64,000 bases of DNA from positions 21,807 through 85,806 of the forward strand of contig JAEETM010000004.1 of assembly GCA_016290335.1 (NCBI GenBank), written 5' to 3'. The position numbers and the translations under genes were made by a program. This stretch comes from Treponema sp. (GTDB taxonomy: Bacteria; Spirochaetota; Spirochaetia; Treponematales; Treponemataceae). This document shows positions 7,946 to 16,082 of the stretch, piece after piece (position 1 is the first letter of the stretch; every line of letters starts with the position of its first letter). Below the pieces are notes generated by a model that saw only the letters and a program-made list of their open reading frames with translations, was not told the DNA's origin and did not search any database.

Positions 7946-8400
7946 TTGTTTACTCCGTCACTAAGCCTCATGTCAAACGCTTTCTTCGTATCGCCCGCAA
8001 ACCCAATTCCTTCGTAAAACTTGTGAGCCTCTTTCCTTCCACTTCCGCTCTGCAAAATCACCTTAAAACAATTATTCCTGCGGGCTGTCTCCACCGCCAT
8101 TTCAATCACTTTTCTGGCAAGTCCCTGCTTTCTATAATCTCTGTGAGTCACTACATTTTCAACAAAACAGATTGCCCGCCCGCCACGCGTAAGGTTAGGA
8201 ATTATAACACAGTAACACGTAGAAACAACCCTGCCGTTTTCCACAGCGCCAAAATAGTGAATATTTTTGTTACCTTCAATTTCCGTGTCCCAGATTTCCT
8301 CAGATTTTTTTACATTAAATCCTTCGTTTTCATCATTCAGCTGAACATACAATTCCAGCAGTGATGGTATATCATTTTTATTTAATTCCCTGAACTCCAT
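7942..8400 (-). CDS. GNAT-family N-acetyltransferase, 152 aa
   Basis: A single GNAT domain fills the protein. The acetyl-CoA pyrophosphate-binding region reads VVTHRDYRKQGLARKVIEMA (motif A, R-x-x-G-x-A form, about 92-111). It is preceded by the usual beta strands and followed by CFKVILQSGSGRKEAHKFYEGIGF, the C-terminal motif B with the conserved FYE. The acceptor substrate is unknown. RBS GAGG at the end of the 13-bp repeat tract precedes the ATG, and the last codons overlap the kinase gene (ATGA). Confidence 0.85.
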   Translation of the reverse strand: MEFRELNKNDIPSLLELYVQLNDENEGFNVKKSEEIWDTEIEGNKNIHYFGAVENGRVVSTCYCVIIPNLTRGGRAICFVENVVTHRDYRKQGLARKVIEMAVETARRNNCFKVILQSGSGRKEAHKFYEGIGFAGDTKKAFDMRLSDGVNK

Positions 8401-8410
8401 TTTTTACCTC

Positions 8411-8513
8411 TTCAACCTTTGCATTCAGTTTTCGCATTCAGTTTTCCCATTCAAACTTCACATTCAGTTTTCACATTCAATTTTCACGTTCAGTTTTCAC
8501 ATTCAACCTTCAC
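8411..8513 (-). repeat. 13-bp tandem repeat, about 8 copies, bridging two genes
   Basis: On the minus strand the unit is GTGAAAACTGAAT with single-base variants. It begins inside the last codons of the dCMP deaminase gene, runs through its stop and ends at the RBS of the acetyltransferase gene. Because 13 is not a multiple of three, each unit shifts the frame and several carry TGA. Confidence 0.9.
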
Positions 8514-8936
8514 ACCGGCCTTTTTCAAAAACTCAATTCCATCCAGAGTTTTGTACGCTTCTTTATAAACTACATGCTTAATTCCCGCCGCAACAACAAG
8601 CTTTGCACAATCACAGCAGCAGGCATGCGTAACATAAAGTGTGCAGGTATCATCAATCTGAGCCCCGGAACGCGCCGCATACGCAATACAATTCTGCTCG
8701 GCATGAAGCTCGTTCTGTACACAAAACTTATGATGAAGCTCCCTGCCCTCAGGTGTAGTTATATCAATATCCTTAAAACGATCGCAGCAATGTTCCATCC
8801 CGGACGGCACACCGTTATATCCCGTACTGATTACGCGCCTGTCTTTTACAAGAATTGCTCCAACCTGTAATTTTTTACAGGTACTGTGCTTTGCGAACTC
8901 ATACGCAATATTCATAAAACTTTCATTCCATGTCAT
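8490..8936 (-). CDS. Deoxycytidylate (dCMP) deaminase-like enzyme, 148 aa
   Basis: The zinc-dependent deaminase fold has HAEQN (catalytic His-Ala-Glu) and a THACCCDC cluster at the position of the usual TxxPCxxC zinc motif. The two ligand Cys are kept, the preceding Pro is replaced by Cys, and an extra Cys lies between them. The N-terminus MTWNESFMNIAYEFAKHSTC and GYNGVPSGMEHC are typical of the dCMP deaminase/ComEB family, which makes dUMP for thymidylate synthesis. RBS GGGAG precedes the ATG. The last codons are part of the 13-bp repeat, so the C-terminal tail has been rewritten by repeat expansion. Confidence 0.88.
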   Translation of the reverse strand: MTWNESFMNIAYEFAKHSTCKKLQVGAILVKDRRVISTGYNGVPSGMEHCCDRFKDIDITTPEGRELHHKFCVQNELHAEQNCIAYAARSGAQIDDTCTLYVTHACCCDCAKLVVAAGIKHVVYKEAYKTLDGIEFLKKAGVKVECEN

Positions 8937-8952
8937 AATTCTCTCCCGATTT

Positions 8953-10056
8953 TTACTGGAAAATAATATCCCCTGTATCTACACCCATTCCTTCAAGCAC
9001 TGCCCCCATTGTTTCAGTTGTTGCCCAGACATCAGGCTCGTAGCCTTTTCCATCACCTGAATAATTTGACGGTAAATCTTTTGAAAAATCAGTTGATCCA
9101 AAATATACAGAAACACCCAAATCCTTATTTTCGTATACCTTACAGTTTCCATAATTCTGCATGCCACCGGAATGTGTACCAACAAGTTTGCAATCAAACA
9201 GACACTTAGACCGCCCAAAAACATGCCAGACTTCACCAGAACTAAAGCTCCAGTTATCCTGAAGAATGATTACTGTACCTGCATATTTATTTGCATTTAG
9301 AACCTTTATAAGTGAAAACTGCGGCGTATCGTCTCCACCATTATTAGAACGTGCATCAAGAATAAAAAAATCTTTGTTTAATGCCAGATATGCAGACGCT
9401 CCAATCTTTGTCTTGTAATCTGTACCCGTACAATCTGTAAAGCGGACATAATAAGCATTTGAAGTTTCTTTTTCAAAATAAGTACCAGGTGCATCTATAC
9501 TCTTACTCGTTCCTTCATCCTTTGCAGGATTCTGACGATAAAAGTAATCACCCGCTAAGATATAAAAATGACAGTCATCTATATATTTATCAAACAATCT
9601 GGTTAAATCAGAACCATTGTGACAGCTTAACAATGCTATTTTTGAAAAGCCTCTTTTTTTCATTGCTGAAAAGCCGGCATATTTTAAGCTCATAGTTTTC
9701 CATATATAACTCAACTGTTCTTTAGAAAACTTGATATCATCTTGATTTATAAATGACGAATCAACAAAAATACCATCAGCACCATTCACCTGCCTGATTG
9801 TAAACTTACCGTCATTCAAAAACTCAAGAAGCTTTTCTTCACACGATTCGCCATAAAGATTTTTATAAGAATATTCAGAGAGGGATAAACAGACATTTGT
9901 TCCAATTATACTTTCATAATCCGCGGGTGCAGAAATTACCGTGTAATACAAATAATTTTCGTGCTGATTTTCCTGAAGCTGCCATTCATCCTTTTTGTTT
10001 TCTGCAAACAAGCTTGCGCACAGTAAAAACAAAAAGGATAATAATATTTTTTTCAT
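8953..10056 (-). CDS. Secreted S41-family (C-terminal processing) peptidase-like protein, 367 aa
   Basis: The start is placed at ATG 10056 (MKKILLSFLF); a GTG 12 bases upstream is equally open. The signal peptide ends SLFAE. The C-terminal half has FILDARSNNGGDD, the S41 substrate-strand motif, and NWSFSSGEVW, where the second Ser is the likely nucleophile (S-F-S-S-G-E). GYEPDVWAT near the end is also typical. No PDZ domain is evident, unlike CtpA. It starts just after the uxuA stop, so it is probably co-transcribed. The substrate is unknown. Confidence 0.75.
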   Translation of the reverse strand: MKKILLSFLFLLCASLFAENKKDEWQLQENQHENYLYYTVISAPADYESIIGTNVCLSLSEYSYKNLYGESCEEKLLEFLNDGKFTIRQVNGADGIFVDSSFINQDDIKFSKEQLSYIWKTMSLKYAGFSAMKKRGFSKIALLSCHNGSDLTRLFDKYIDDCHFYILAGDYFYRQNPAKDEGTSKSIDAPGTYFEKETSNAYYVRFTDCTGTDYKTKIGASAYLALNKDFFILDARSNNGGDDTPQFSLIKVLNANKYAGTVIILQDNWSFSSGEVWHVFGRSKCLFDCKLVGTHSGGMQNYGNCKVYENKDLGVSVYFGSTDFSKDLPSNYSGDGKGYEPDVWATTETMGAVLEGMGVDTGDIIFQ

Positions 10057-10073
10057 TTTAGTGCTCACAAGCT

Positions 10074-11180
10074 CTAACGGTACAACTTCACTCCGCTTCT
10101 GTCAATTGTCTTTTCGCAGGCTTCCCACAAGCCCTGAAGGTAAGTTGCACCAAGAGCGCGGTCATACAAACCGTAACCAGGCATTGCCTTTTCGCCCCAA
10201 ATCATACGGCCGTGGTCTGGGCGGATAACTCCATCAAAACCAGTTTCGTACAAAGTGCGCACAATCTTAAACATATCAAAGGTACCGCAGCTTGACAGAT
10301 GAGCAGACTCCTGGAAATCAAGAACAGGATCATCAATTGCAGTATTGAACTTAAGGTTTCGTACATGTGCAAAGTGAATGCGTCCTTTAGCGGCTTTAAT
10401 AAACTCACACAAATCATTTTTGCGGTTTGTTCCATAGCTTCCTGTACAGAAGGTTAAACCATTGTGAGGATTATCAACAGCCTTGAGCATTCGGCAAACA
10501 CCCTCCTGACTTGTGATGATACGCGGCAAACCAAATACCGGCCAGGCAGGATCATCCGGATGAATTGCCATATCAATATTATACTTATCACAAACAGGCA
10601 TAATCGCCTTCAGGAAATACACCAGATTGTTAAAAAGCTTTTCCTGATCAACCGATTTATACATTTCAAAAAGCTCTTTTACGCGGGCCATACGCTCCGG
10701 TTCCCAACCCGGCAGAATAAAACCGTTAGAATCTTTATCTATAGAAGCAAACATTTCTTCCGGCTTTACACCATCAATAGCCTTTGAATTATAGGCAAGA
10801 ACCGTTGAACCATCTTCGCAGACACGGGCAAGCTCAGAGCGGGTCCAGTCAAACACAGGCATAAAGTTGTAGCATACCATGTGAATGTCTTCCTGGCCCA
10901 AGCGTTCCAAAGTTTTTATGTAATTTTCTATATATTTATCACGGTCTCCACCGCCAATCTTAATGTCATCGTGAATGTTTACGCTTTCAATACCGGCAAT
11001 TTTGAGCCCCGCAGCTTCAACCTCGCCCTTTATTTTCTTTATAGCAGCAAGTTCCCACGCATCACCAGGTACAGAATCATACAAGGTTGTAATAACGCCA
11101 TGAACTCCAGGCACCTGTCTAATCTGCTGCAGGGTTACGGAATCAAAACCAGTTCCGTACCATCGTAATGTCATTTCCAT
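10074..11180 (-). CDS. uxuA: Mannonate dehydratase
   Basis: It dehydrates D-mannonate to 2-keto-3-deoxygluconate in hexuronate catalysis. Start MEMTLRWYGTGFDSVTLQQI and the internal CYNFMPVFDWTR, IHPDDPAWPVFGLPRI and IRPDHGRMIWGE segments are the UxuA hallmarks; His and Asp in these supply metal and catalytic ligands. At 368 residues it is slightly shorter than the E. coli enzyme. RBS AAGGAG precedes the ATG. It leads a six-gene minus-strand run ending in uxuB, from the promoter at 11222-11250. Neither kdgK nor kdgA, the next pathway genes, is in the window. Confidence 0.95.
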   Translation of the reverse strand: MEMTLRWYGTGFDSVTLQQIRQVPGVHGVITTLYDSVPGDAWELAAIKKIKGEVEAAGLKIAGIESVNIHDDIKIGGGDRDKYIENYIKTLERLGQEDIHMVCYNFMPVFDWTRSELARVCEDGSTVLAYNSKAIDGVKPEEMFASIDKDSNGFILPGWEPERMARVKELFEMYKSVDQEKLFNNLVYFLKAIMPVCDKYNIDMAIHPDDPAWPVFGLPRIITSQEGVCRMLKAVDNPHNGLTFCTGSYGTNRKNDLCEFIKAAKGRIHFAHVRNLKFNTAIDDPVLDFQESAHLSSCGTFDMFKIVRTLYETGFDGVIRPDHGRMIWGEKAMPGYGLYDRALGATYLQGLWEACEKTIDRSGVKLYR

Positions 11181-11221
11181 AAAAAAGTCTCCTTAAGATA
11201 AACCTCTCGAGTTATTGTTTG

Positions 11222-11268
11222 AGTATACCATTATTTTTGTGATTTATCAACTAATATACTTGTATGCT
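11222..11268 (-). promoter_or_regulatory. uxuA promoter with UxuR-like operator elements
   Basis: The -35 TTGATA (11250-11245) and -10 TATACT (11227-11222) are 17 bases apart, giving a leader of about 35 nt. The -10 lies within ATGGTATACTCA, close to the GntR-family UxuR/ExuR consensus TTGGTATACCAA. A second partial palindrome, ATACTTGTAT (11255-11264), lies just upstream of -35. The regulator gene is not in the window. Confidence 0.65.
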
Positions 11269-11291
11269 AGTATTTAAGAAAAACACCGCCG

Positions 11292-12467
11292 CTAAAATAT
11301 ATTCTTTATAAATCTCTTGAACCTGCTTTCCTTTGAATAGCCTTTTTCTTCCAGAACAGCACACGCATCACTATAGCCAAGATCAATCAATTCGCTTATG
11401 TTTTCCGGGTCAAAGTTTACAGTACCTTCTACAAAGTCTCCAAGCGATTTTGAAGGAACAATCTGAATAAGCTCCTTACCGTTTGTTTCTTCTTCACTAA
11501 CCCATTTGCTTGTATACGAATTATTGATTTCATCAGCTGATTTCAAATAAACTACGATTATTTTATCAACCTTATTTGACTTTGCAGCCGGTAGAACAGG
11601 AACATTTTTACCGCCAACCGATTCAAAACCGCCGTCAATATATTCATAAGAACGGCCTACAACACTTCCATTTTCAATTATATTTGCAGAAAGTCTTGTA
11701 GATTCATAAACAAGCGGAAATGCCGAAGAGGCCATAAGAATATCGTTTACATTTGTGTTATTAAGCTGCTCATTCAACTTAAAATAATGAACATTATTCA
11801 TGCCGAAAAGCCAGCCAAGTGTATTTATGAGTAAATAGCCGTCCTTTGGAATAGCTGTTGCATAAACTTCGATCCCGGATTTTTCAAGCTTTTCAAGGGA
11901 AATATATTTTTCCATTATTTCCTTCAGGGTATCGCGCTCAAAAATGCCGTCGCTGTGAGCTTCGCTGAAAATGTATTCCGAAATGTTTTTTATAGTTCCC
12001 TTTGCAAGACCAATGCCTGTATCTGCAACAAAGGTTACTCCATCAAGCAGCTGAGTTAATAATTCGTTGCCCATTGGGGACAATTCTTCGGGCAAACCGT
12101 ATGGATTATCCTGCATGTTTCTTGAACCAAGATTATTTTTTGCATTACGAACCGCAAAGGCTGCAACCTCAGAAAAAGTACTTGTATCCGGCATTAAAAA
12201 AGATGAATAACCTACTTCTTCGCGCCAGAGCTTTTCTGCTTCTCCTGCATTGGAACACGCAAATAAAGCCGCATTCAAAGCGCCAACAGATGTTCCCGAA
12301 ATAACAGTTATATCATCAGTAATTCCATAATCTTCCAAAGCTTTCCAGACACCAACCTCGTAAGCACCTTTAGCACCACCGCCGGACAAAACGAGTCCAA
12401 AGCCTTCTGCAAACAAGGCTGCAACCATAAAAGAGAACAATGCAAGAGCCGACAATGTTTTTTTCAT
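11292..12467 (-). CDS. Secreted patatin-like phospholipase, 391 aa
   Basis: The signal peptide ends LFAEG. The oxyanion-hole motif is GGGAKG (29-34), the nucleophile elbow GTSVG has Ser60, and the catalytic Asp is in YEYIDGGF, so the Ser-Asp dyad is complete. Bacterial patatins hydrolyse phospholipid acyl esters; a secreted form suggests outer-membrane or host-lipid turnover. Three direct AACACAT repeats spaced 12-13 bases lie upstream (12488-12519). The RBS is GGGGGATGA before the ATG. Confidence 0.88.
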   Translation of the reverse strand: MKKTLSALALFSFMVAALFAEGFGLVLSGGGAKGAYEVGVWKALEDYGITDDITVISGTSVGALNAALFACSNAGEAEKLWREEVGYSSFLMPDTSTFSEVAAFAVRNAKNNLGSRNMQDNPYGLPEELSPMGNELLTQLLDGVTFVADTGIGLAKGTIKNISEYIFSEAHSDGIFERDTLKEIMEKYISLEKLEKSGIEVYATAIPKDGYLLINTLGWLFGMNNVHYFKLNEQLNNTNVNDILMASSAFPLVYESTRLSANIIENGSVVGRSYEYIDGGFESVGGKNVPVLPAAKSNKVDKIIVVYLKSADEINNSYTSKWVSEEETNGKELIQIVPSKSLGDFVEGTVNFDPENISELIDLGYSDACAVLEEKGYSKESRFKRFIKNIF

Positions 12468-12556
12468 GTATCATCCCCCTGGAAATAATGTGTTTCAAAA
12501 TGTGTTAAAACAATGTGTTTCTAGAATAAAATGATTTCAGCATTAAAAAATTACAC

Positions 12557-13837
12557 TTATTCGGCAAGCGTCATTTTTAGAACCACATCTTTTTTATTTC
12601 TGTGTACTGTAATTTCAACAACATCACCAGGCTTTTTGCTTTCCAATGCAGAATAATAATCAGCAAGAGAAGAAACTGTTATATCGTCTATTTTTGTGAT
12701 GATGTCGCCGCCAAGGTAAATAATACTGTTTCTGTTTCCGTAATAAACAGCTTCCGTTCCGCCTTTAAGACCGGCTTTTTCTGCATTTCCGCCCTTTTCT
12801 ACCTTTGATACAAGAATACCGCTTGAAATATCAAGTCCTACATACTGTGCAATTCTCTTGTTCAGCTGTATGATTACAGCATCGATTGTACCGCGCTGAA
12901 CTTTTCCATATTTAATCAAATCGGAAACTACACGTACAGCTGTTTCGGAAGGTACTGCAAAACCAACACCAGCAGAGCTGCCGGAATTAGACATTATCAT
13001 TGTATTTATACCAATCATTCTTCCGTTTGTATCGAGCAGAGGACCACCAGAGTTTCCCGGATTAATTGCTGTATCTGTCTGAATCATATTACGGATAATC
13101 CGCTTGTTTGAGTTCTGGATAGGACGACCAAGCCCCGAAACAATACCGGTTGTCATAGTTCTTTCCATACCAAACGGATTTCCAATTGCAATTACCTTTT
13201 GTCCAACCTTAAGATTGCTTGAATCGCCAAAGGATATTGTTTTAAGAACAAGGTTTTCCGGTGGAGTAAACTTTATAACAGCTAAATCACTGTCTAAATC
13301 CTGGCCGACAACTTCTGCTTCATACTGAGTTCCATCAAACAGGGAAACATAGATTTTTGTAGCCCCCTGAATTACGTGAACATTTGTAAGAATATAACCA
13401 CGCTTGTCAATTATAGAACCACTTCCGCTGCCACCGTCCTGAACATAAGGATCAAGGAACCAGTCGTAGGCCATAACCTTTGTGTTAATATTTACAACCG
13501 CCTCGTTACAGGCTGAATAAACGTTTATGTTTTGAACTTCATCCTGTGTATACGAATTGTTGCCGCTGCTTACCGGAATTATTACCGTCGGATTCTGCTC
13601 CAGCTCATCAAGAGTAAGCTCGTTATCAGACTGCGCACTCTGCAGGCTTTTACCACTTTCTTCTGCTGGTGATAAAGGAGTCTGCGCTGTTTCGGTCACG
13701 GAAGCCTGGACTTCCTTTCCCGTTACCGCTTTTTTTCCACCTGCTGCTTTCAAACAAATAAATGCCGTAATTCCAGCTGTAATCGCAACTCCGGCACACA
13801 GGGATACTATCAACTGACTTCGTGTATATAGTTTCAT
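12557..13837 (-). CDS. htrA: HtrA/DegP-type serine protease with one PDZ domain, 426 aa
   Basis: An N-terminal membrane anchor or uncleaved signal (about 9-32) is followed by a low-complexity linker (33-100), a trypsin-like S1C domain, and one C-terminal PDZ domain (about 325-420). The catalytic triad is His154 (TNVHVIQ), Asp184 (DLDSDLAVIK) and Ser263 (GNSGGP). It is the expected periplasmic quality-control protease, anchored by a single segment as in DegS. It is divergently arranged with radC, and the 87 bp between them are AT-rich without a clear palindrome. Confidence 0.93.
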   Translation of the reverse strand: MKLYTRSQLIVSLCAGVAITAGITAFICLKAAGGKKAVTGKEVQASVTETAQTPLSPAEESGKSLQSAQSDNELTLDELEQNPTVIIPVSSGNNSYTQDEVQNINVYSACNEAVVNINTKVMAYDWFLDPYVQDGGSGSGSIIDKRGYILTNVHVIQGATKIYVSLFDGTQYEAEVVGQDLDSDLAVIKFTPPENLVLKTISFGDSSNLKVGQKVIAIGNPFGMERTMTTGIVSGLGRPIQNSNKRIIRNMIQTDTAINPGNSGGPLLDTNGRMIGINTMIMSNSGSSAGVGFAVPSETAVRVVSDLIKYGKVQRGTIDAVIIQLNKRIAQYVGLDISSGILVSKVEKGGNAEKAGLKGGTEAVYYGNRNSIIYLGGDIITKIDDITVSSLADYYSALESKKPGDVVEITVHRNKKDVVLKMTLAE

Positions 13838-13924
13838 ACCTATAATTTAATAAAAACTGCACTTTTTTTCAATTTTTCCCCAAAAAAACCGCGTAATTTT
13901 TCATATTTTTGCAATTATATATAT

Positions 13925-14599
13925 GTGGAAATTATAAATTACAAACCCGATGTGCGGGAAAAAACTCTGGAATATGGAATCGGCTACCCTACCGATGAAG
14001 AACTCATTATGCTGATTTTGGGCTCCGGTAACAAAAATATGCCGATTGAAGCAATGTCCCATAAAATTGCAGATATCCTCGATTCTTCCAATGATGATAA
14101 TGTTGTGGAAAATCTTCTGCGCCTGAAGGGAGTTGGCAACAGTAAAGCCTTAGCGGTTGCAGCTGCACTTGAACTGGGAAAGCGCCGGTACATTCATCTT
14201 GGTGCGCATATATCAACACCGCGAGATTTAATTCCTTTTGTCCGTAATTATGCAATAAATCAAAAAGAATATTTTCTTACGATCACGCTTAACGGTGGCC
14301 ATAATATCATTCAGATTCATGTGGTTTCGGTAGGAACTATAAACAGAACAATCATTCACCCGCGCGAAGTTTTTGTTGATGCAATTAAGGAAAATGCTTC
14401 TGCCGTAATTTTCTGCCACAATCATCCTTCGGGGAACACGCAACCTTCTGCCGACGATATTGCTACTACTAAAAATCTTCTGGCAGCTTCGGAAATAATA
14501 GGAATTACTGTGCTTGACCATATAATAGTAGACTGTGAAAGCTATTTCAGCTTTGTAGAAAATCATCTTTTATTCGGTAATGAAGAAGATGATGAATAA
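13925..14599 (+). CDS. radC: RadC/JAB-domain protein, 224 aa
   Basis: An N-terminal helix-hairpin-helix-like region (VENLLRLKGVGNSKALAVAAALELGKR, around residues 58-85) precedes the JAB1/MPN metalloprotease-like domain. That domain has the H-x-H-P-S-G-x(4)-P-S-x(2)-D signature (HNHPSGNTQPSADD), complete for zinc binding. The true biochemical role of RadC is unsettled despite its name. The start is GTG at 13925 without a good RBS. The stop overlaps an ATG (TAATG) that opens a longer frame for the next gene. Confidence 0.9.
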   Translation: MEIINYKPDVREKTLEYGIGYPTDEELIMLILGSGNKNMPIEAMSHKIADILDSSNDDNVVENLLRLKGVGNSKALAVAAALELGKRRYIHLGAHISTPRDLIPFVRNYAINQKEYFLTITLNGGHNIIQIHVVSVGTINRTIIHPREVFVDAIKENASAVIFCHNHPSGNTQPSADDIATTKNLLAASEIIGITVLDHIIVDCESYFSFVENHLLFGNEEDDE

Positions 14600-14658
14600 T
14601 GGCTTTTCCTGCTTTTGTTGCACTTAAGGTTTGCCGTTTTTTCACCGATTTTAAGGTT

Positions 14659-15333
14659 ATGATTTTACGAAAAAATATTCTTTTAAAAAGTCTACTATTT
14701 GTATTATTTGCAATAACTTTTGTTTCCTGTCAGTCTACTCCAAAAAGTGATGATGAAGAAACTGTTACCATACCGTCAGAGGATTCTGAAACCGAAACAC
14801 CAGAAGCTCCAGTCCCACAAAAAATTGTCATTTCCAGAAGAATTGCAGATAAAGGCCAGCTTACTGCCACTCAGCTTGCAGACTTTTTCCTTTTACAACG
14901 CCCTGATTACGATTACATAGAAATAGTACATTTTGCACAGTATTACATTGTAGAAGCAGCCGCAGAAGGAATAAACTCCGATGTAGCTTTTGCCCAGATG
15001 TGTCTTGAAACAGGTTATCTTCGGTTTGGCGGACTTGTACAACCAGAGTTCCACAACTACTGCGGACTAGGCGCAATGGATGCAGAAAATCCGGGCTGTA
15101 TTTTTGAAACAGAGCAGCTGGGCGTAAGAGCCCATATCCAGCACCTGCAGGCATACGCCACCCACGAAGACGAGCCCTTAAACAACGAGCTTATTGACCC
15201 ACGCTACAACTGGGTTCATAAAACAAAGTACATAGAGACAATAGACGGGCTTGCCGGCACCTGGGCCACAGACCCGAATTATGCAATTAAAATAGAAAGC
15301 ATTCTATCCCGCATGGAAGAAATGGTGAATTAA
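14659..15333 (+). CDS. Glucosaminidase-domain lipoprotein, 224 aa
   Basis: The start is placed at ATG 14659 with TTAAGG just upstream, which gives a proper signal peptide and lipobox FVSC; the longer frame from 14599 would put 20 residues in front. A Ser/Glu/Thr-rich linker is followed by a peptidoglycan-hydrolase (GH73-like) domain: SDVAFAQMCLETGYLRFGG, where the Glu in LETG is the likely acid, and FHNYCGLGAMD. Probably a membrane-anchored cell-wall hydrolase. It converges on the UMP kinase gene with the two stops sharing TTAA. Confidence 0.78.
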   Translation: MILRKNILLKSLLFVLFAITFVSCQSTPKSDDEETVTIPSEDSETETPEAPVPQKIVISRRIADKGQLTATQLADFFLLQRPDYDYIEIVHFAQYYIVEAAAEGINSDVAFAQMCLETGYLRFGGLVQPEFHNYCGLGAMDAENPGCIFETEQLGVRAHIQHLQAYATHEDEPLNNELIDPRYNWVHKTKYIETIDGLAGTWATDPNYAIKIESILSRMEEMVN

Positions 15334-16028
15334 CCAATTGTTGTACCAATAAAGTCCTTTCCTTCAAGAATTGCCTGAATATTAGCAATATTCTTTCCGC
15401 CTGCGCAGATAACTTTCATTCCGTCGGCTTCTGCCTTTTTAGAAGCAATCGGGTCAAACGGACAGTTTTTGCCAGGTGTCCATTCATCACCAACCATTTT
15501 TCTAAACTCAGCCCAGGAAATTGTGTCGAGAGGTTTTGCATCAGGATTCTTTTTAGGGTCATCGGTGAAAACCTTTTCTATATTTGAAAGATTTACGATT
15601 GTTTTTGCATCAAACTTTTCGCCAAGATAAACAGCATCTGTATCTGTAGAAAAACCAGGTTTCCAGCCGCTTGCAACAAGAACCTTTCCGTCAAAGCTTA
15701 AATCTTCGAGCGTAGGATTATAAACAACATCGTTTTTGCAGTAATCACCAAAGCAGGCTTTTAAAAGCTGTGCGTTTATACGTGTTGCCATAATTCCAAT
15801 CCAGTCTGCCGCATTTGCATCAAAGCTAAAGCCTGTTTTTTCTGAAACTTCTTTATAAGCATTCTGATAGAATCTTGCTGGAGCACCACCACCTGCTACA
15901 AGAATAAGTTTATTATCTTTGTCGCTGTCGAGCCATTTCTTACACATATTTACAAAGCTGCTCAAAAACTCTGAATCTGGTCTGTCTGGAGCAATAATTG
16001 AACCGCCTACACTTAAAATCTTTGTCAT
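15330..16028 (-). CDS. pyrH: UMP kinase, amino-acid-kinase fold (archaeal-type PyrH)
   Basis: It phosphorylates UMP to UDP. The start is placed at ATG 16028, with GAGGTG 8 bases upstream; a GTG at 16037 is inside that RBS. SVGGSIIAPD and LILVAGGGAPARFYQNA are phosphate-binding glycine loops, and NLSNIEKVFTDDPKKNPDA is the nucleotide-binding segment. The short length (232 aa) and glycine loop match the archaeal/spirochaetal UMP kinase branch. It is the last gene of the cysS-sigma-anti-sigma run, 54 bp after the TIG protein. Confidence 0.87.
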   Translation of the reverse strand: MTKILSVGGSIIAPDRPDSEFLSSFVNMCKKWLDSDKDNKLILVAGGGAPARFYQNAYKEVSEKTGFSFDANAADWIGIMATRINAQLLKACFGDYCKNDVVYNPTLEDLSFDGKVLVASGWKPGFSTDTDAVYLGEKFDAKTIVNLSNIEKVFTDDPKKNPDAKPLDTISWAEFRKMVGDEWTPGKNCPFDPIASKKAEADGMKVICAGGKNIANIQAILEGKDFIGTTIG

Positions 16029-16082
16029 AATTTTCACCTCTATTCTATATAGAAATTATAGCACAATACAATTTGCGCCTTA

